The notes below the pieces were generated by a model, which made no database searches, was not told where the DNA came from, and worked only from the letters and a program-made list of their open reading frames with translations. 64,000 nt of DNA from Opitutus sp. (lineage in GTDB: Bacteria; Verrucomicrobiota; Verrucomicrobiia; Opitutales; Opitutaceae): NCBI GenBank assembly GCA_024998815.1, contig JACEUQ010000001.1, forward strand, positions 186,001 to 250,000, given 5' to 3'. This document shows, in pieces, positions 33,300 through 41,914 of this stretch (position 1 is the stretch's first letter; each line of letters opens with the position of its first letter). The translations under genes and the position numbers were made by a program.

Positions 33300-34838
33300 T
33301 TACATGGCGCCCCGGTCCTTGGCGTGCACCTTCGGCGCCGTCGGCGCGGCCTTGTTCGTGGCTGCATCGGCCTTGCTGGACGTCGGCATCGGGGCGTTGG
33401 TCGACTTGCGCCAGGCGATCAGGCGTTCGTGCAGTTCCTTGGCCTTTTCGGGGTTTGTCGCCGCGAGGTTCTTGGTCTCACCGAGGTCGTCCTTGAGGTT
33501 GTACAGTTCGAGGTGACCGTCCTCGAGGAATTCCATCAACTTCCAATCCCCCATCTGGACGAGGCTGACCGGCAACGAGCGCCAGAGACCGGGGCCGGAC
33601 CCGAGGTAACCGGGGAAGTGCTGGAAGATCGCATCGCGCTTCAGGGCCGACGACTTACCGATCAGCAGCGGCAGGAGGCTCTCGCCGTCGAGGACCTGGC
33701 GCGGCTTGGCGGCGCCGGCAAGTTCGAGCAGCGTGGGGAAGAGGTCGACGTGCGCGGTCGGCGTCCCGAGCGCGGCGCCCGCTGCGACCTTGCCGGGCCA
33801 GCGGACGATGAACGGCACGCGGACGCCGCCTTCGTAGAGGCTGCCTTTGCCGCTGCGCAGCGGGGTGTTGTCGGTGATGCCGCCGCCGCTTTCTTCTTCG
33901 TCCGCGGCCTTCGCCTTCTTGACCTTGGCTTCATAGCCGGGTTCGCGGATCAGCCCGTCGGGCCGGTCGTAGCCGCCGACGCCGCCGTTGTCGCTTGAGA
34001 AGATAACCACGGTGTTTTCCGCAAGCTTGAGCTCCTCGAGCTTGGCCATCACGCGGCCGACGCTTTCGTCGACGCTCGCGATCATCGCGGCGAAGGTGGG
34101 GCTGTTATGACCGCCGACGCCGGGCTTACCCTTGAACTTGGCGGTCAGGTCGGCTTTGGCTTGGAGCGGAGTGTGTACCCCGAAGTGTGGCAGATAGAGC
34201 AGGAAAGGCCGGTCCTTGTTGCGGGCGATGAAGTCCACCGCCCGGTCCGTCAGCCAGTCGGCCAGGTAGATGTCGGCCGGGTATTCCGTCGGCGGGTTGA
34301 CCTTGAATTTGTAGTGCAAGCCCATCGTGACCAGAGCTTCGTCGAAGCCGCGTTTCGCCGGATGCAGTGGGCCGCCCTCGCCGATGTGCCACTTCCCGAA
34401 CATGCCGGTCGCGTAGCCGGCCTTCTTGAGCTGATCCGCGAAAGTGTCGCGGTCCAGCGGGAGGTTCACGACGTTGTCGACCGGACGCAGCGGGCGTTTC
34501 GACCAGTCGAAGCGGTCGGTGCTGCCCACCGTGTACATCCCCGTGCGGGCGCTATACTGGCCGCTCAGCAGCGCCCCGCGCGTCGGCGCGCAGTTCTGGG
34601 AAACGTGGTAGTTAGTCAGCCGCATGCCCTGGGCGGCGAGCCGATCGAGGTTCGGCGTCTCGTAATATTTGCTCCCGTAACAGGCCAGGTCGGTCCAGCC
34701 GAGGTCATCGGCCAGCACGAAGATGATGTTGGGCGGACGATCCGCGGCGCGGAGCGGCACGAACAGGCCGGCGAGCAGCAACCCGAGGAGAGGAAAGGAG
34801 GTGGGGAGCGCCACGGCTAACCGTTTTATTTGATTCAT
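33300..34838 (-). CDS. type I sulfatase, secreted
   Basis: A 512-aa arylsulfatase-family protein with a signal peptide (LLGLLLAGLFVPLRA, then A). The metal-binding start is NIIFVLADDLGWTDL. The formylglycine motif is NCAPTRGALLSGQ with Cys83, so it needs a formylglycine-generating or anaerobic maturase encoded elsewhere. GKWHIG and FSSDNGG complete the active site. It probably removes sulfate esters from polysaccharides in the periplasm. The C-terminal 40 residues are Lys/Ala/Thr-rich and disordered. It lies upstream of the GH5-like gene in the same direction. Confidence 0.92.
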   Translation of the reverse strand: MNQIKRLAVALPTSFPLLGLLLAGLFVPLRAADRPPNIIFVLADDLGWTDLACYGSKYYETPNLDRLAAQGMRLTNYHVSQNCAPTRGALLSGQYSARTGMYTVGSTDRFDWSKRPLRPVDNVVNLPLDRDTFADQLKKAGYATGMFGKWHIGEGGPLHPAKRGFDEALVTMGLHYKFKVNPPTEYPADIYLADWLTDRAVDFIARNKDRPFLLYLPHFGVHTPLQAKADLTAKFKGKPGVGGHNSPTFAAMIASVDESVGRVMAKLEELKLAENTVVIFSSDNGGVGGYDRPDGLIREPGYEAKVKKAKAADEEESGGGITDNTPLRSGKGSLYEGGVRVPFIVRWPGKVAAGAALGTPTAHVDLFPTLLELAGAAKPRQVLDGESLLPLLIGKSSALKRDAIFQHFPGYLGSGPGLWRSLPVSLVQMGDWKLMEFLEDGHLELYNLKDDLGETKNLAATNPEKAKELHERLIAWRKSTNAPMPTSSKADAATNKAAPTAPKVHAKDRGAM

Positions 34839-34905
34839 GTTGGGTCTTTTATGTTGGTTCTTCGCCCGTTCCAGTGGGTAGCTAAAGCGAAATCAAGACG
34901 CCGGA

Positions 34906-35000
34906 TTTTTTAACCGCTAATGAACGCTAATGGACGCTAAAGAAACAAGGATTCCTCGCTCATTAATTAGCGTATATTAGCGTTCATTAGCGGTTTAAAA
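34906..35000. repeat. intergenic dyad family E, intact copy
   Basis: TTTTTTAACCGCTAATGAAC.. (34906-34940) pairs with ..GTTCATTAGCGGTTTAAAA (34966-35000) over about 30 bp with few mismatches. The IS1380-type element interrupts another copy of the same dyad. Confidence 0.85.
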
Positions 35001-35235
35001 TCCGTGGATGGATGCTTGGCCGGCTGGTCGCGCCAGACTTGGTTGGCGCAGTGGTAGGTGGGTTTTGATTCGTATGAATGCAAAGTGGTATAACAAATGA
35101 TTGCGTCCGTCTTCGCGCAACTTCGCGAGCCTTCGCGGTTAAATGGATCGAGGCCTTAGTTTTTGTGTCATTTTGTGTTTTTTGTGGCCAAAGGATTGGG
35201 GGCGACCCACCGAAAACGTCGAGGGGCCTTTATAT

Positions 35236-35334
35236 TATACCATTCACGTTTCGATTTTAGGCTTTAACGCAAAGGCGCAAGGACGCGAAGAAGCGTAAGT
35301 AAAGCACTCCTTTGTAATGCTTTGCGAACTTTGC
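35236..35334. repeat. intergenic element family D, copy c, truncated by intron
   Basis: It starts like copies a and b (TATACCATTCACGTTTCGAT) and runs to ..TTTGCGAACTTTGC, where the group II intron GTGTG begins. The expected remaining arm is missing. Confidence 0.8.
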
Positions 35335-36486
35335 GTGTGCGACCATGAAACTAACAACCATAACAGTGAAAGTCTGTTCGACCGAATTTAACGATTCGCG
35401 GTCGAAGGGTCCGGTCACGGATGCAGGCCGCGAGGCCTCGCCGGAAAGCACGACCGTGTGCCCGAACCAGTCAGCCGCAATGAAGATGAACCCCATCCAA
35501 TGAGCTCCGAAAGCGCAAATCCTAGTGAGCCGAGCCGCTACGCAAACGGTGAAGGTTGTCAGGGTCGGGCAGGGCAGTCTCGCAAGGACGTAGGACCCAA
35601 ATCGTTGCTGTCCGATCAACACACTGGCGGAGTCAGCGGGGGCGGCGGGTTGGGAAAGGATGTTAGGTTAAGTGGTGAGACCTGCCACGGTGGGGCGTCT
35701 TGCGATGCCTCAACCACCGGCACAAGCGCGGCAAAACCTCGTAAGGCCGGACGGGCCGTGGCAGGAGTCGGAGACCTCCATAGTAGTGATGATCTGGCGG
35801 ACATTAAAACCGCCGGGGAGCGACGGGAGGGCACTTGTTCCCACGCATCACAGAGCGGCAAAGGACCCGACGATGGCTGGGGTGATGAACTCTGGATAAA
35901 AACGTCACCGAAGGTTCGGAAGCTGCAACGTGTGCTATATCGGAAAGCAAAAGCGGAGCCGCATTGGCGGTTCTATAGTTTGTATGGAGAGCTGTATCGG
36001 CAGGACATTCTGTCGGATGCGCTCGATCAGGTGATCGCCAATGACGGCGTGCCGGGAGTGGACGGGTTCGAGGTGGAAACGCTCGCAAAGAACGAAGCCT
36101 ATCGGGCGGCATGGCTGCTTGCGCTGGCGGAGGAAATGCGAACGAAAACCTACCGACCCAGTCCGGTCCTGCGCGTCTATATATGGAAGGATCAGGCCAG
36201 GACCAAACGTCGTGCGCTGGGCATCCCCACGGTAAAAGACCGTGTGGTGCAAAGTGCGGCGGCGATCGTGTTGCAACCCATCTGGGAGGCGGACTTCCAT
36301 GACCACTCCTACGCCTACCGGCCGAAACGCCGGACCCATCAGGCGATGGACAAAGTTAAAGAGGCCCTGCTGAGCGGAAAGGTGGAGGTGGTGGACGCGG
36401 ACCTATCGAGCTACTTCGATTTGATCCCGCATCGCCAACTCCTGCGACTGGTGGCCAAGCGGGTGAGCGATGGGAGCGTGTTGCGC
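35335..36486 (+). mobile_element. group II intron, 3'-truncated copy of the intron at 12763
   Basis: From GTGTGCGACC the sequence closely follows the intron at 12763, with clustered differences at 35500-35690 and 36230-36486. It stops at ..GAGCGTGTTGCGC near 36486, where an IS4-type remnant takes over. Domains IV(end)-VI and the second half of the RT are lost, so it is immobile. Confidence 0.88.
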
Positions 36487-36798
36487 CTGCATCAAGCCCG
36501 CAAGTCGGATTCAGGACTGGTTACTTGGCGCAAACCTGAGTGGAACAAGCGCATAGATAAAAATGAGTGGGACGAACTGCCGCAGATCCTCCAGCTGCGG
36601 GTGGTTCGTTTTCAGGTCGTGATCCCAGGCTTCCGCACCCAACACATTGGCTTGGTCACCACGCTGCTCGACGAAGTTGCCTATCCGGATTCGGTTCTGG
36701 CCGATCTGTTTCGTCGCCGCTGGCAGGTGGAACTTTTTTTTCGCGACATCAAAACCACCCTGGCCTGGATGTGTTACGCACCAAAACCCCGGAGATGA
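35458..36798 (+). pseudogene. chimeric reading frame: intron RT N-terminal half joined to IS4-type transposase fragment
   Basis: Codons 1-343 encode the N-terminal region and first RT blocks up to VSDGSVLRL, nearly identical to the intron protein at 12928. The frame then continues without a stop as IS4-transposase sequence (VVIPGFRTQHIGLVTTLLDE, FRRRWQVELFFRDIKTTL) and ends at 36798. The YADD of RT and the first part of the transposase are both absent. It is therefore a junction artefact of two broken genes, although an open 446-codon frame remains. Confidence 0.82.
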
Positions 36799-37131
36799 TC
36801 GAGCGTGAAATCATCGTCCAGACAATCGCTTGCAACTTGATCCGCGCCCGGATGCTTGAAGCAGCCAAACAACATGATGTGCCTCCGCTACGCATGTCGT
36901 TCAAAGGGACCGTCGGCGTCCTGCGCACCTTGCCCCTTTATACAGTCCGGACAATAAAAAGGCGTCGCAGCGCTAGGAAGATCTACTGCTGGCCCTCGCC
37001 TCCGCCCCCGTGCCGCTTCGCCCGGACCGCAGCGAACCACGGGCGGTCAAGCGCCGCCCCAAATCCTATCAATTACTCACCCGCCCCCGCCACGAAATGC
37101 GCGTATCCACTTCTCGGCGTCAGAAATTGAC
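36487..37131 (+). pseudogene. IS4-family transposase remnant with two frameshifts
   Basis: Three successive frames read as one IS4 C-terminal half. First frame: RRRWQVELFFRDIKTTL to about 36770. Second frame: DVLRTKTPEMIEREIIVQTI and ACNLIRARMLEAAKQHDVPP to about 36975. Third frame: DLLLALASAPVPLRPDRSEP and RAVKRRPKSYQLLTRPRHEM to about 37131. The catalytic Glu segment is present, but the N-terminal half is missing. It is dead. Confidence 0.78.
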
Positions 37132-37140
37132 GATAACACC

Positions 37141-37434
37141 CCTTAACTAAGCGCCATTCGGGTCTGGGTACATTGGCGCTGGGCCGCACCCAAGTTCTTG
37201 CGTCAAACCTTCGTGGAATGGGCCGGCCAGACGGTCCTGCGTTGAGCTTGGGCCCATGCGTTTTATCAGCGCCAAAAAGCCGCCGGCAAGGGGCACCACG
37301 CCATCCTTCGCGCCCTGGCCTTCAAATGGATTCGTATCCTGTGGCGCTGCTGGAAAGACAACGTCCCCTATGACGAAACACGCTACCAAGCCTCACTGGC
37401 CAAGCGCGGTTCTCCCTTGGCCAACGCAGCCTAA
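37141..37434 (+). pseudogene. IS110-family transposase, C-terminal remnant
   Basis: One frame reads VHWRWAAPKFLRQTFVEWAG, then a TGA at 37243-37245, then AWAHAFYQRQKAAGKGHHAI, ALAFKWIRILWRCWKDNVPY, and a stop at 37432. This is the conserved end of IS110-type transposases (W.H.Y..Q...GK...A..ALA.K..R..). The TGA probably replaced a Cys or Trp codon. The N-terminal RuvC-like part is absent. Confidence 0.75.
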
Positions 37435-37552
37435 AAAAACTCCAAAAATGCCTTGATCGGAGTACCTCAGCTTTTGCGCTACATTCGGAGGCGGATACCG
37501 CCCAATACGCTTGCGAGCCTGCGCGCCTCGCGGCATTCGCTTTTCCCACTCC

Positions 37553-38674
37553 ATGATCACCGATACCCGTTACACCCAACTCGCCGAGGGCCTCACCGGA
37601 TTTTCCTGCGAACTCAAAAAGGGCGAACGCGTCCTCATCGACGCCTTTGACGTCCCCGAGGCCGTGGTCATCGCCCTCATCCGCGCCACCCGCGCCCTCG
37701 GTGCCTTGCCATACGTTAATCTCCACCGCGCCCGCGTCACCCGCGAGCTCATGCTCGGTGCTGAGGAGGCTCAATACGCGCCCCAGGTCGAAATCGAGTA
37801 TGCCCGTATGCAGAAAATGGACGCCTACATCGCCCTGCGTGGCTCGGATAATATTTTCGAAAACTCCGACATCCCTTCCTCCCGCGTCCAACTGGTCTCG
37901 AAGCTCATGAAGCCCGTGCTCGACCACCGCGTGAACAAGACCAAGTGGGTCGTGCTGCGCTGGCCGACTTCAGCCATGGCCCAGCAGGCCGGGCTGAGCA
38001 CCGAGGCGTTCGAGGACTTTTATTTCAAGGTCTGCACGCTCGACTACTCCCGCCTGATCCCCGGCATGAACGCGCTCAAGGCGCTCATGGACAAAACCGA
38101 CCAGGTTCACATCAAAGGCCCGGGCACCGACCTGAAGTTTTCGATCAAGGGCATCGGCTCACGCACCTGCGGCGGCCGCCACAACATCCCCGATGGCGAA
38201 GTGTTTTCCTGCCCCGTGAAGGACAGCGTCGAGGGCGTCATTTCCTACAACGCCCCCACGGTTTACCTCGGCACTTCCTTCGATAACATCCGCCTGGTTT
38301 TCAAAAAGGGTAAAATCGTCGAGGCCACCGCTAACAACACCAAGCGCCTCAACGAGATTCTGGATAGCGACCCCGGCGCGCGTTTCATCGGCGAATTCGC
38401 CCTCGGTTTTAACCCCCACATCCTGGAGCCGATGCGCGACATCCTGTTCGACGAGAAGATCGCCGGTTCCTTCCATTTCACCCCCGGACAGGCCTACGAA
38501 GGCGTGGGCAACGGCAACAAGTCCCAAGTTCACTGGGACATGGTCAGCATCCAGCGCCCCGAGTGGGGTGGCGGCGAAGTTTGGTTCGACGGCAAACTCA
38601 TCCGCAAGGACGGCCTGTTTGTGCCCAAGTCGCTGCACAAGTTGAACCCCGAATACCTGCTCGGGAAGAAGTGA
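37553..38674 (+). CDS. M29-family aminopeptidase (thermophilic aminopeptidase type)
   Basis: A 373-aa protein from the ATG at 37553; an upstream start at 37511 would add a Cys/Arg-rich piece without support. The family metal ligands are recognisable: Glu in [11 protein letters not shown], Glu in [12 protein letters not shown], His in [10 protein letters not shown], and the His/Asp pair in QVHWDM. Such enzymes (AmpS, PepS, AmpT) release N-terminal residues with broad specificity in the cytoplasm. No signal peptide. It stands alone after the mobile region. Confidence 0.88.
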   Translation: MITDTRYTQLAEGLTGFSCELKKGERVLIDAFDVPEAVVIALIRATRALGALPYVNLHRARVTRELMLGAEEAQYAPQVEIEYARMQKMDAYIALRGSDNIFENSDIPSSRVQLVSKLMKPVLDHRVNKTKWVVLRWPTSAMAQQAGLSTEAFEDFYFKVCTLDYSRLIPGMNALKALMDKTDQVHIKGPGTDLKFSIKGIGSRTCGGRHNIPDGEVFSCPVKDSVEGVISYNAPTVYLGTSFDNIRLVFKKGKIVEATANNTKRLNEILDSDPGARFIGEFALGFNPHILEPMRDILFDEKIAGSFHFTPGQAYEGVGNGNKSQVHWDMVSIQRPEWGGGEVWFDGKLIRKDGLFVPKSLHKLNPEYLLGKK

Positions 38675-38803
38675 GTTTTTTGCCCACGAAACACACGAAA
38701 TGACACGAAGGCAGAGCGGCAGAGCGGAGTTTTTAACCGCGAAGTCGAGCCGAAGACTCGCTAAGTCCGGAATGGGGATCGGGCTAATCGATCCCGTTTT
38801 TTT

Positions 38804-38874
38804 GCCCACGGAACACACGGAATACACGGAAATCGGAACTCTTTTTTCAGTGTGTTCCGTGTATTCCGTGGGCA
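38804..38874. repeat. intergenic dyad family C (CCCACGGAACACACGGAATAC)
   Basis: Arms 38804-38836 and 38851-38874 are inverted. A degraded version (GCCCACGAAACACACGAAATG) lies at 38681-38702. It fills the gap between the M29 gene and the deaminase gene and ends 10 bp before the deaminase start. Confidence 0.7.
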
Positions 38875-38884
38875 CCTGGTTTTA

Positions 38885-39856
38885 ATGGATTTCATCCAAT
38901 CACTCCCCAAGACCGAGACGCACCTGCACATCGAAGGCGCGCTGCCTTACGAACTGCTGAATGCGTGGCAGCCGGATAACTACCCCGCATCTCCGCACTT
39001 TCACGCGGCTGATTTCCGTTACGCTTCGTTCCCCGCGTTCGACGAAATACTTCTTGGCCACGCCCTGCCGTGGTTTGTCTCAGCGGAACGTTATTACGAA
39101 GCAGCGACGGCGATTTTCGCCAAACAAGTCGCGCAAAACGTGCGCTACGTGGAGACCAGTTTTCACCTGCCGGTGGGCGGCTTTATCAATACGCCCCCTC
39201 GCGAGATTTTGGCCGCCCTGCGCGCCGCCGTTCCGCCCGGACTAGAGGTGCGATTTTTCGCCGGCATGCTCCGCACCGATTACGCGGGACCGATGCAGGC
39301 GGTGATCGATGGTCTGGTGAATTGGGACGAGCTCGCCGGCGTCGATTTACACGGCAACGAAGCCACCCCAACCGAGGCGTGGACTGCTCCGGTGTGGGCC
39401 CGGTTACGGGCTGCGGGTAAGGTCACCAAGGTTCATGCGGGTGAGTTCGACGGGGCGCACCGCGTACGCGAGGCGATCGAGCAACTCGGCTCCACCCGCA
39501 TCCAGCACGGCGTGCGCGCCATCGAAGATCTGGCGGTTGTGGCGCTGGCCGTTGAGCGCGGAGTGACCTTTGATGTCTGCCCGCTGAGTAACGTGAAACT
39601 GCGTGTGGTCCCGTCGCTTGCCGCGCACCCGTTGCGCACGCTCCTGCAAGCGGGTGTGCGCTGCACGGTCAGTACCGACGACCCGCTGGTTTTCGCCAAC
39701 ACGCTCAATGGCGAATACGCCGCACTTGCCACCGAGGCGGGGTTTACCCGAGGGGAGCTGGCCCAGTTGGCCCGTAACGGCTGGGCGGTAGCCGACGTGC
39801 CTGTGGCAACCCGTGCGGCGATGCTAGCCGAGATCGAGCGCGTGGTCAGCGGGTAG
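38885..39856 (+). CDS. adenosine deaminase-like amidohydrolase
   Basis: A 323-aa TIM-barrel deaminase. Zn ligands: THLHIEGAL (HxH), the His in [10 protein letters not shown] with its catalytic Glu, and the Asp in [20 protein letters not shown] supplies the base His. Family members deaminate adenosine, adenine or 6-aminodeoxyfutalosine. The substrate cannot be decided by eye, and the missing structural segment compared with eukaryotic ADA makes adenine or aminofutalosine deaminase realistic alternatives. I chose the ATG at 38885 since the upstream codons read through a dyad repeat. No ribosome site is evident. Confidence 0.82.
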   Translation: MDFIQSLPKTETHLHIEGALPYELLNAWQPDNYPASPHFHAADFRYASFPAFDEILLGHALPWFVSAERYYEAATAIFAKQVAQNVRYVETSFHLPVGGFINTPPREILAALRAAVPPGLEVRFFAGMLRTDYAGPMQAVIDGLVNWDELAGVDLHGNEATPTEAWTAPVWARLRAAGKVTKVHAGEFDGAHRVREAIEQLGSTRIQHGVRAIEDLAVVALAVERGVTFDVCPLSNVKLRVVPSLAAHPLRTLLQAGVRCTVSTDDPLVFANTLNGEYAALATEAGFTRGELAQLARNGWAVADVPVATRAAMLAEIERVVSG

Positions 39857-39897
39857 CCCTCATTCGCGGTCAAGGTGAGCCCACGGGCAAAACTTCG

Positions 39898-40076
39898 CTG
39901 AGCTCACGCTCAGGGCCACGGGAACGAGCCAAGCTGAGGCAAAACTCCTCGTGGCCTCGAGCGTGAGCTCAAGGTCTGGGCATGGACCGAAAAAACTCCC
40001 TGAGCTCACGCTCAGGGCCACGGGAGCGAGCTAAGCTGAGGCAAAACTCCTCGTGGCCTTGAGCGTGAGCTCAAGG
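39898..40076. repeat. two tandem REP-like inverted repeats, family 2
   Basis: Unit 1 has arms at 39898-39920 and 39950-39974; unit 2 has arms at 40000-40022 and 40052-40076. Both loops carry a similar GAG(C)TAAGCTGAGGCAAAACT segment. They match the family 2 copy at 12499-12568. Confidence 0.85.
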
Positions 40077-40098
40077 TCTGGAACACAGTTTTAGGGAT

Positions 40099-40135
40099 AA
40101 AAAAAGTCCGGCCCGGTAAAAACCGGGCCGGACTT
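40099..40135 (-). terminator. Rho-independent terminator of the aminotransferase gene
   Basis: On the minus strand AAGTCCGGCCCGGT and ACCGGGCCGGACTT form a perfect 14-bp stem followed by TTTTTTTATCC. Confidence 0.93.
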
Positions 40136-40173
40136 GAGGCCGACTGAGCCAGTGGGGCTATGACGAGTAAACC

Positions 40174-41373
40174 TCAGGCCACCGGCTTGAGCGTGGCGCA
40201 GAACTTGGCCAAACGGCTCACGCCCTTGGCGATGATTTCATCGCTGGTGGCGTAGCTGAGGCGCAGGTAGCCTTCGGCTCCGAACGCACTGCCTGGCACC
40301 GCAGCGACTTTCTCGGTCTCCAAGAGGCGGGCACAGAACTCGGCCGAACTCAGGCCGAAGCTGGAGATGTTGGGGAACAGATAAAACGCACCCTCGGCGA
40401 GCAGGCACTTGATGCCGGGGATTTTGTTGAGCTCGGCGTGGAGGAATTTCCGGCGACGATCAAAGGCGACCAGCATGGTTTTCAGCGCGGCGTCGGTTTT
40501 GTCCTTTTCCTTGAGTGCGGCAACCGCGCCGTATTGGGCGAAGGTCGTGGCATTGGAGGTCATCTGGCTTTGCAGCTCAGCAATGGCCTTGGCGATGGGC
40601 GCAGGGGCCACCGTGGTGCCGAGGCGCCAGCCGGTCATCGCGTAGGTTTTGGCAAAACCGGAGACGATGATCGTGCGGGCAAAGGCTTCGGGGCTGAACG
40701 AGGCGGGGCTGTAGTGCTTGGCTCCATCATAGGTGAGATGCTCGTAGATCTCATCCGACATGATGTAGAGGTTGTGCTTGAGCGCCACGGCGGTGAGCGC
40801 TTCCAGCTCGGGCTTGGTGTAAACCGCGCCGGTCGGGTTGGACGGCGAGTTGATGATGAGCAGCTTGGTCTTCGGGGTGATCGCCGCTTCCAGTTGCGCG
40901 GGCGTGAGTTTGAAGCCGGTGGTGTCATCGGCGAGAACCAGCTTGGGCGTGGCGCCGGCCAGTTTAACCATCTCCGGGTAACTGACCCAGAACGGGGCGG
41001 GAATGATCACCTCGTCGCCGGGGGAACAGACGGCCAGGATCGTGAGGTAGCAGGAGAACTTGCCGCCCGGGGAAACGATGAACTGTGAGGGGGCATACTT
41101 CAGGCCGTAGTCGGCGAGGTATTTGTCGGCAAGGGCCTGGCGCAGGGGCTCAATGCCGGGCGTGGGGGCATACTTGGTCTTGCCGGATTTGAGCGCGGCG
41201 ATGCACGCGTCTTTGATGTGCTCGGGTGTGTCGAAGTCGGGCTCGCCGGCGGCAAAGCCGCAGACATCTTCGCCTGCAGCGGCGAGTGCCTTGGCCTTGG
41301 CATCGACGGCAAGCGTCGGCGAAGGCGATACGTTAAGGGCCCAGGTGGAAAGCGGAGCAGGTGCTTGGCTCAT
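40174..41373 (-). CDS. class I/Ib pyridoxal-phosphate aminotransferase (aspartate aminotransferase-like)
   Basis: A 399-aa fold-type I aminotransferase. Landmarks: [14 protein letters not shown] near the N-terminus, [11 protein letters not shown], the Asn/Pro box [12 protein letters not shown], and [13 protein letters not shown] with the cofactor Asp. The PLP lysine lies in [15 protein letters not shown], and the C-terminal Arg in YLRLSYATS. It fits the Ib subgroup of aspartate/prephenate aminotransferases. Substrates (aspartate, tyrosine, prephenate) remain open. It is last in a minus-strand run and followed by a strong terminator. Confidence 0.9.
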   Translation of the reverse strand: MSQAPAPLSTWALNVSPSPTLAVDAKAKALAAAGEDVCGFAAGEPDFDTPEHIKDACIAALKSGKTKYAPTPGIEPLRQALADKYLADYGLKYAPSQFIVSPGGKFSCYLTILAVCSPGDEVIIPAPFWVSYPEMVKLAGATPKLVLADDTTGFKLTPAQLEAAITPKTKLLIINSPSNPTGAVYTKPELEALTAVALKHNLYIMSDEIYEHLTYDGAKHYSPASFSPEAFARTIIVSGFAKTYAMTGWRLGTTVAPAPIAKAIAELQSQMTSNATTFAQYGAVAALKEKDKTDAALKTMLVAFDRRRKFLHAELNKIPGIKCLLAEGAFYLFPNISSFGLSSAEFCARLLETEKVAAVPGSAFGAEGYLRLSYATSDEIIAKGVSRLAKFCATLKPVA

Positions 41374-41410
41374 GAATTAAAAAGGAGAGCAAAAAATGCG
41401 GACATAAGAA

Positions 41411-41442
41411 AGGCAAGCCCCGCGGACAGCGGAAACTTGCCT
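41411..41442 (-). terminator. terminator hairpin after the tandem-RHH gene
   Basis: On the minus strand AGGCAAG and CTTGCCT enclose an inner CCGC/GCGG pairing, followed by TTCTTATG. The weak T tract lowers confidence. Confidence 0.55.
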
Positions 41443-41478
41443 GGAAGTTGGCGGCTAATTGACCGCTGACGACGGTGG

Positions 41479-41814
41479 TTATTTGGTTTTTTTCTTCGGG
41501 GCGACGGCCACTGCGCTCTTGGCGGGCAGGGTATCGATGGCCACGCGCAGCAGTTCGCCGACACTGACCTTCTTTTTCTTCGCGGCCTTGACGAGGAGGG
41601 CCTTGGTCTGCGCGGGCAGGCGAACCGAAATCTGGCGGTGTTCGGGCGCATCGGACTCGTAGAGGCTGATGTCGAACTGGCTGATCGCATGGCGAATGAC
41701 CTCGCTGGTGCTCTTGAGGCCGAGCTTTTTGCGGTGGGTTTCGATCTTGTCGATTAACGAAACGGGGAGATCAAATGTGAGCGGTGCCGGAGGCGGGGTG
41801 GTTTTTTTGGCCAT
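41479..41814 (-). CDS. tandem ribbon-helix-helix DNA-binding protein
   Basis: A 111-aa basic protein. Two ribbon-helix-helix-like units are visible. The first is residues 12-48: a strand (LTFDLP), helix (SLIDKIETHRKKLG) and helix (STSEVIRHAISQF). The second is residues 60-96: a strand (RQISVRLP), helix (AQTKALLVKAAKKKK) and helix (SVGELLRVAIDTL). A single chain could therefore form the two-stranded sheet that normally needs a dimer. It ends in a Lys-rich tail. It is likely a transcription regulator; the target is unknown. It stands alone between aminotransferase and HAD genes. Confidence 0.72.
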   Translation of the reverse strand: MAKKTTPPPAPLTFDLPVSLIDKIETHRKKLGLKSTSEVIRHAISQFDISLYESDAPEHRQISVRLPAQTKALLVKAAKKKKVSVGELLRVAIDTLPAKSAVAVAPKKKTK

Positions 41815-41914
41815 GGAAGAGTGGTCTAGTTAAGATCCCAATAGCAGGGAAAAGTTCGTTTTGACCAAGGCTAAACAGCCTGGGTGCTTCAATAAAATTT
41901 AAAACCAACGGGTT

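Larger units (their letters stand above)
34839..35334. other. intergenic region with repeats upstream of sulfatase
   Basis: It contains a complete family E dyad (34906-35000) and a partial family D copy (35236-35334). The stretch 35040-35230 holds no gene I can support. Confidence 0.55.
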
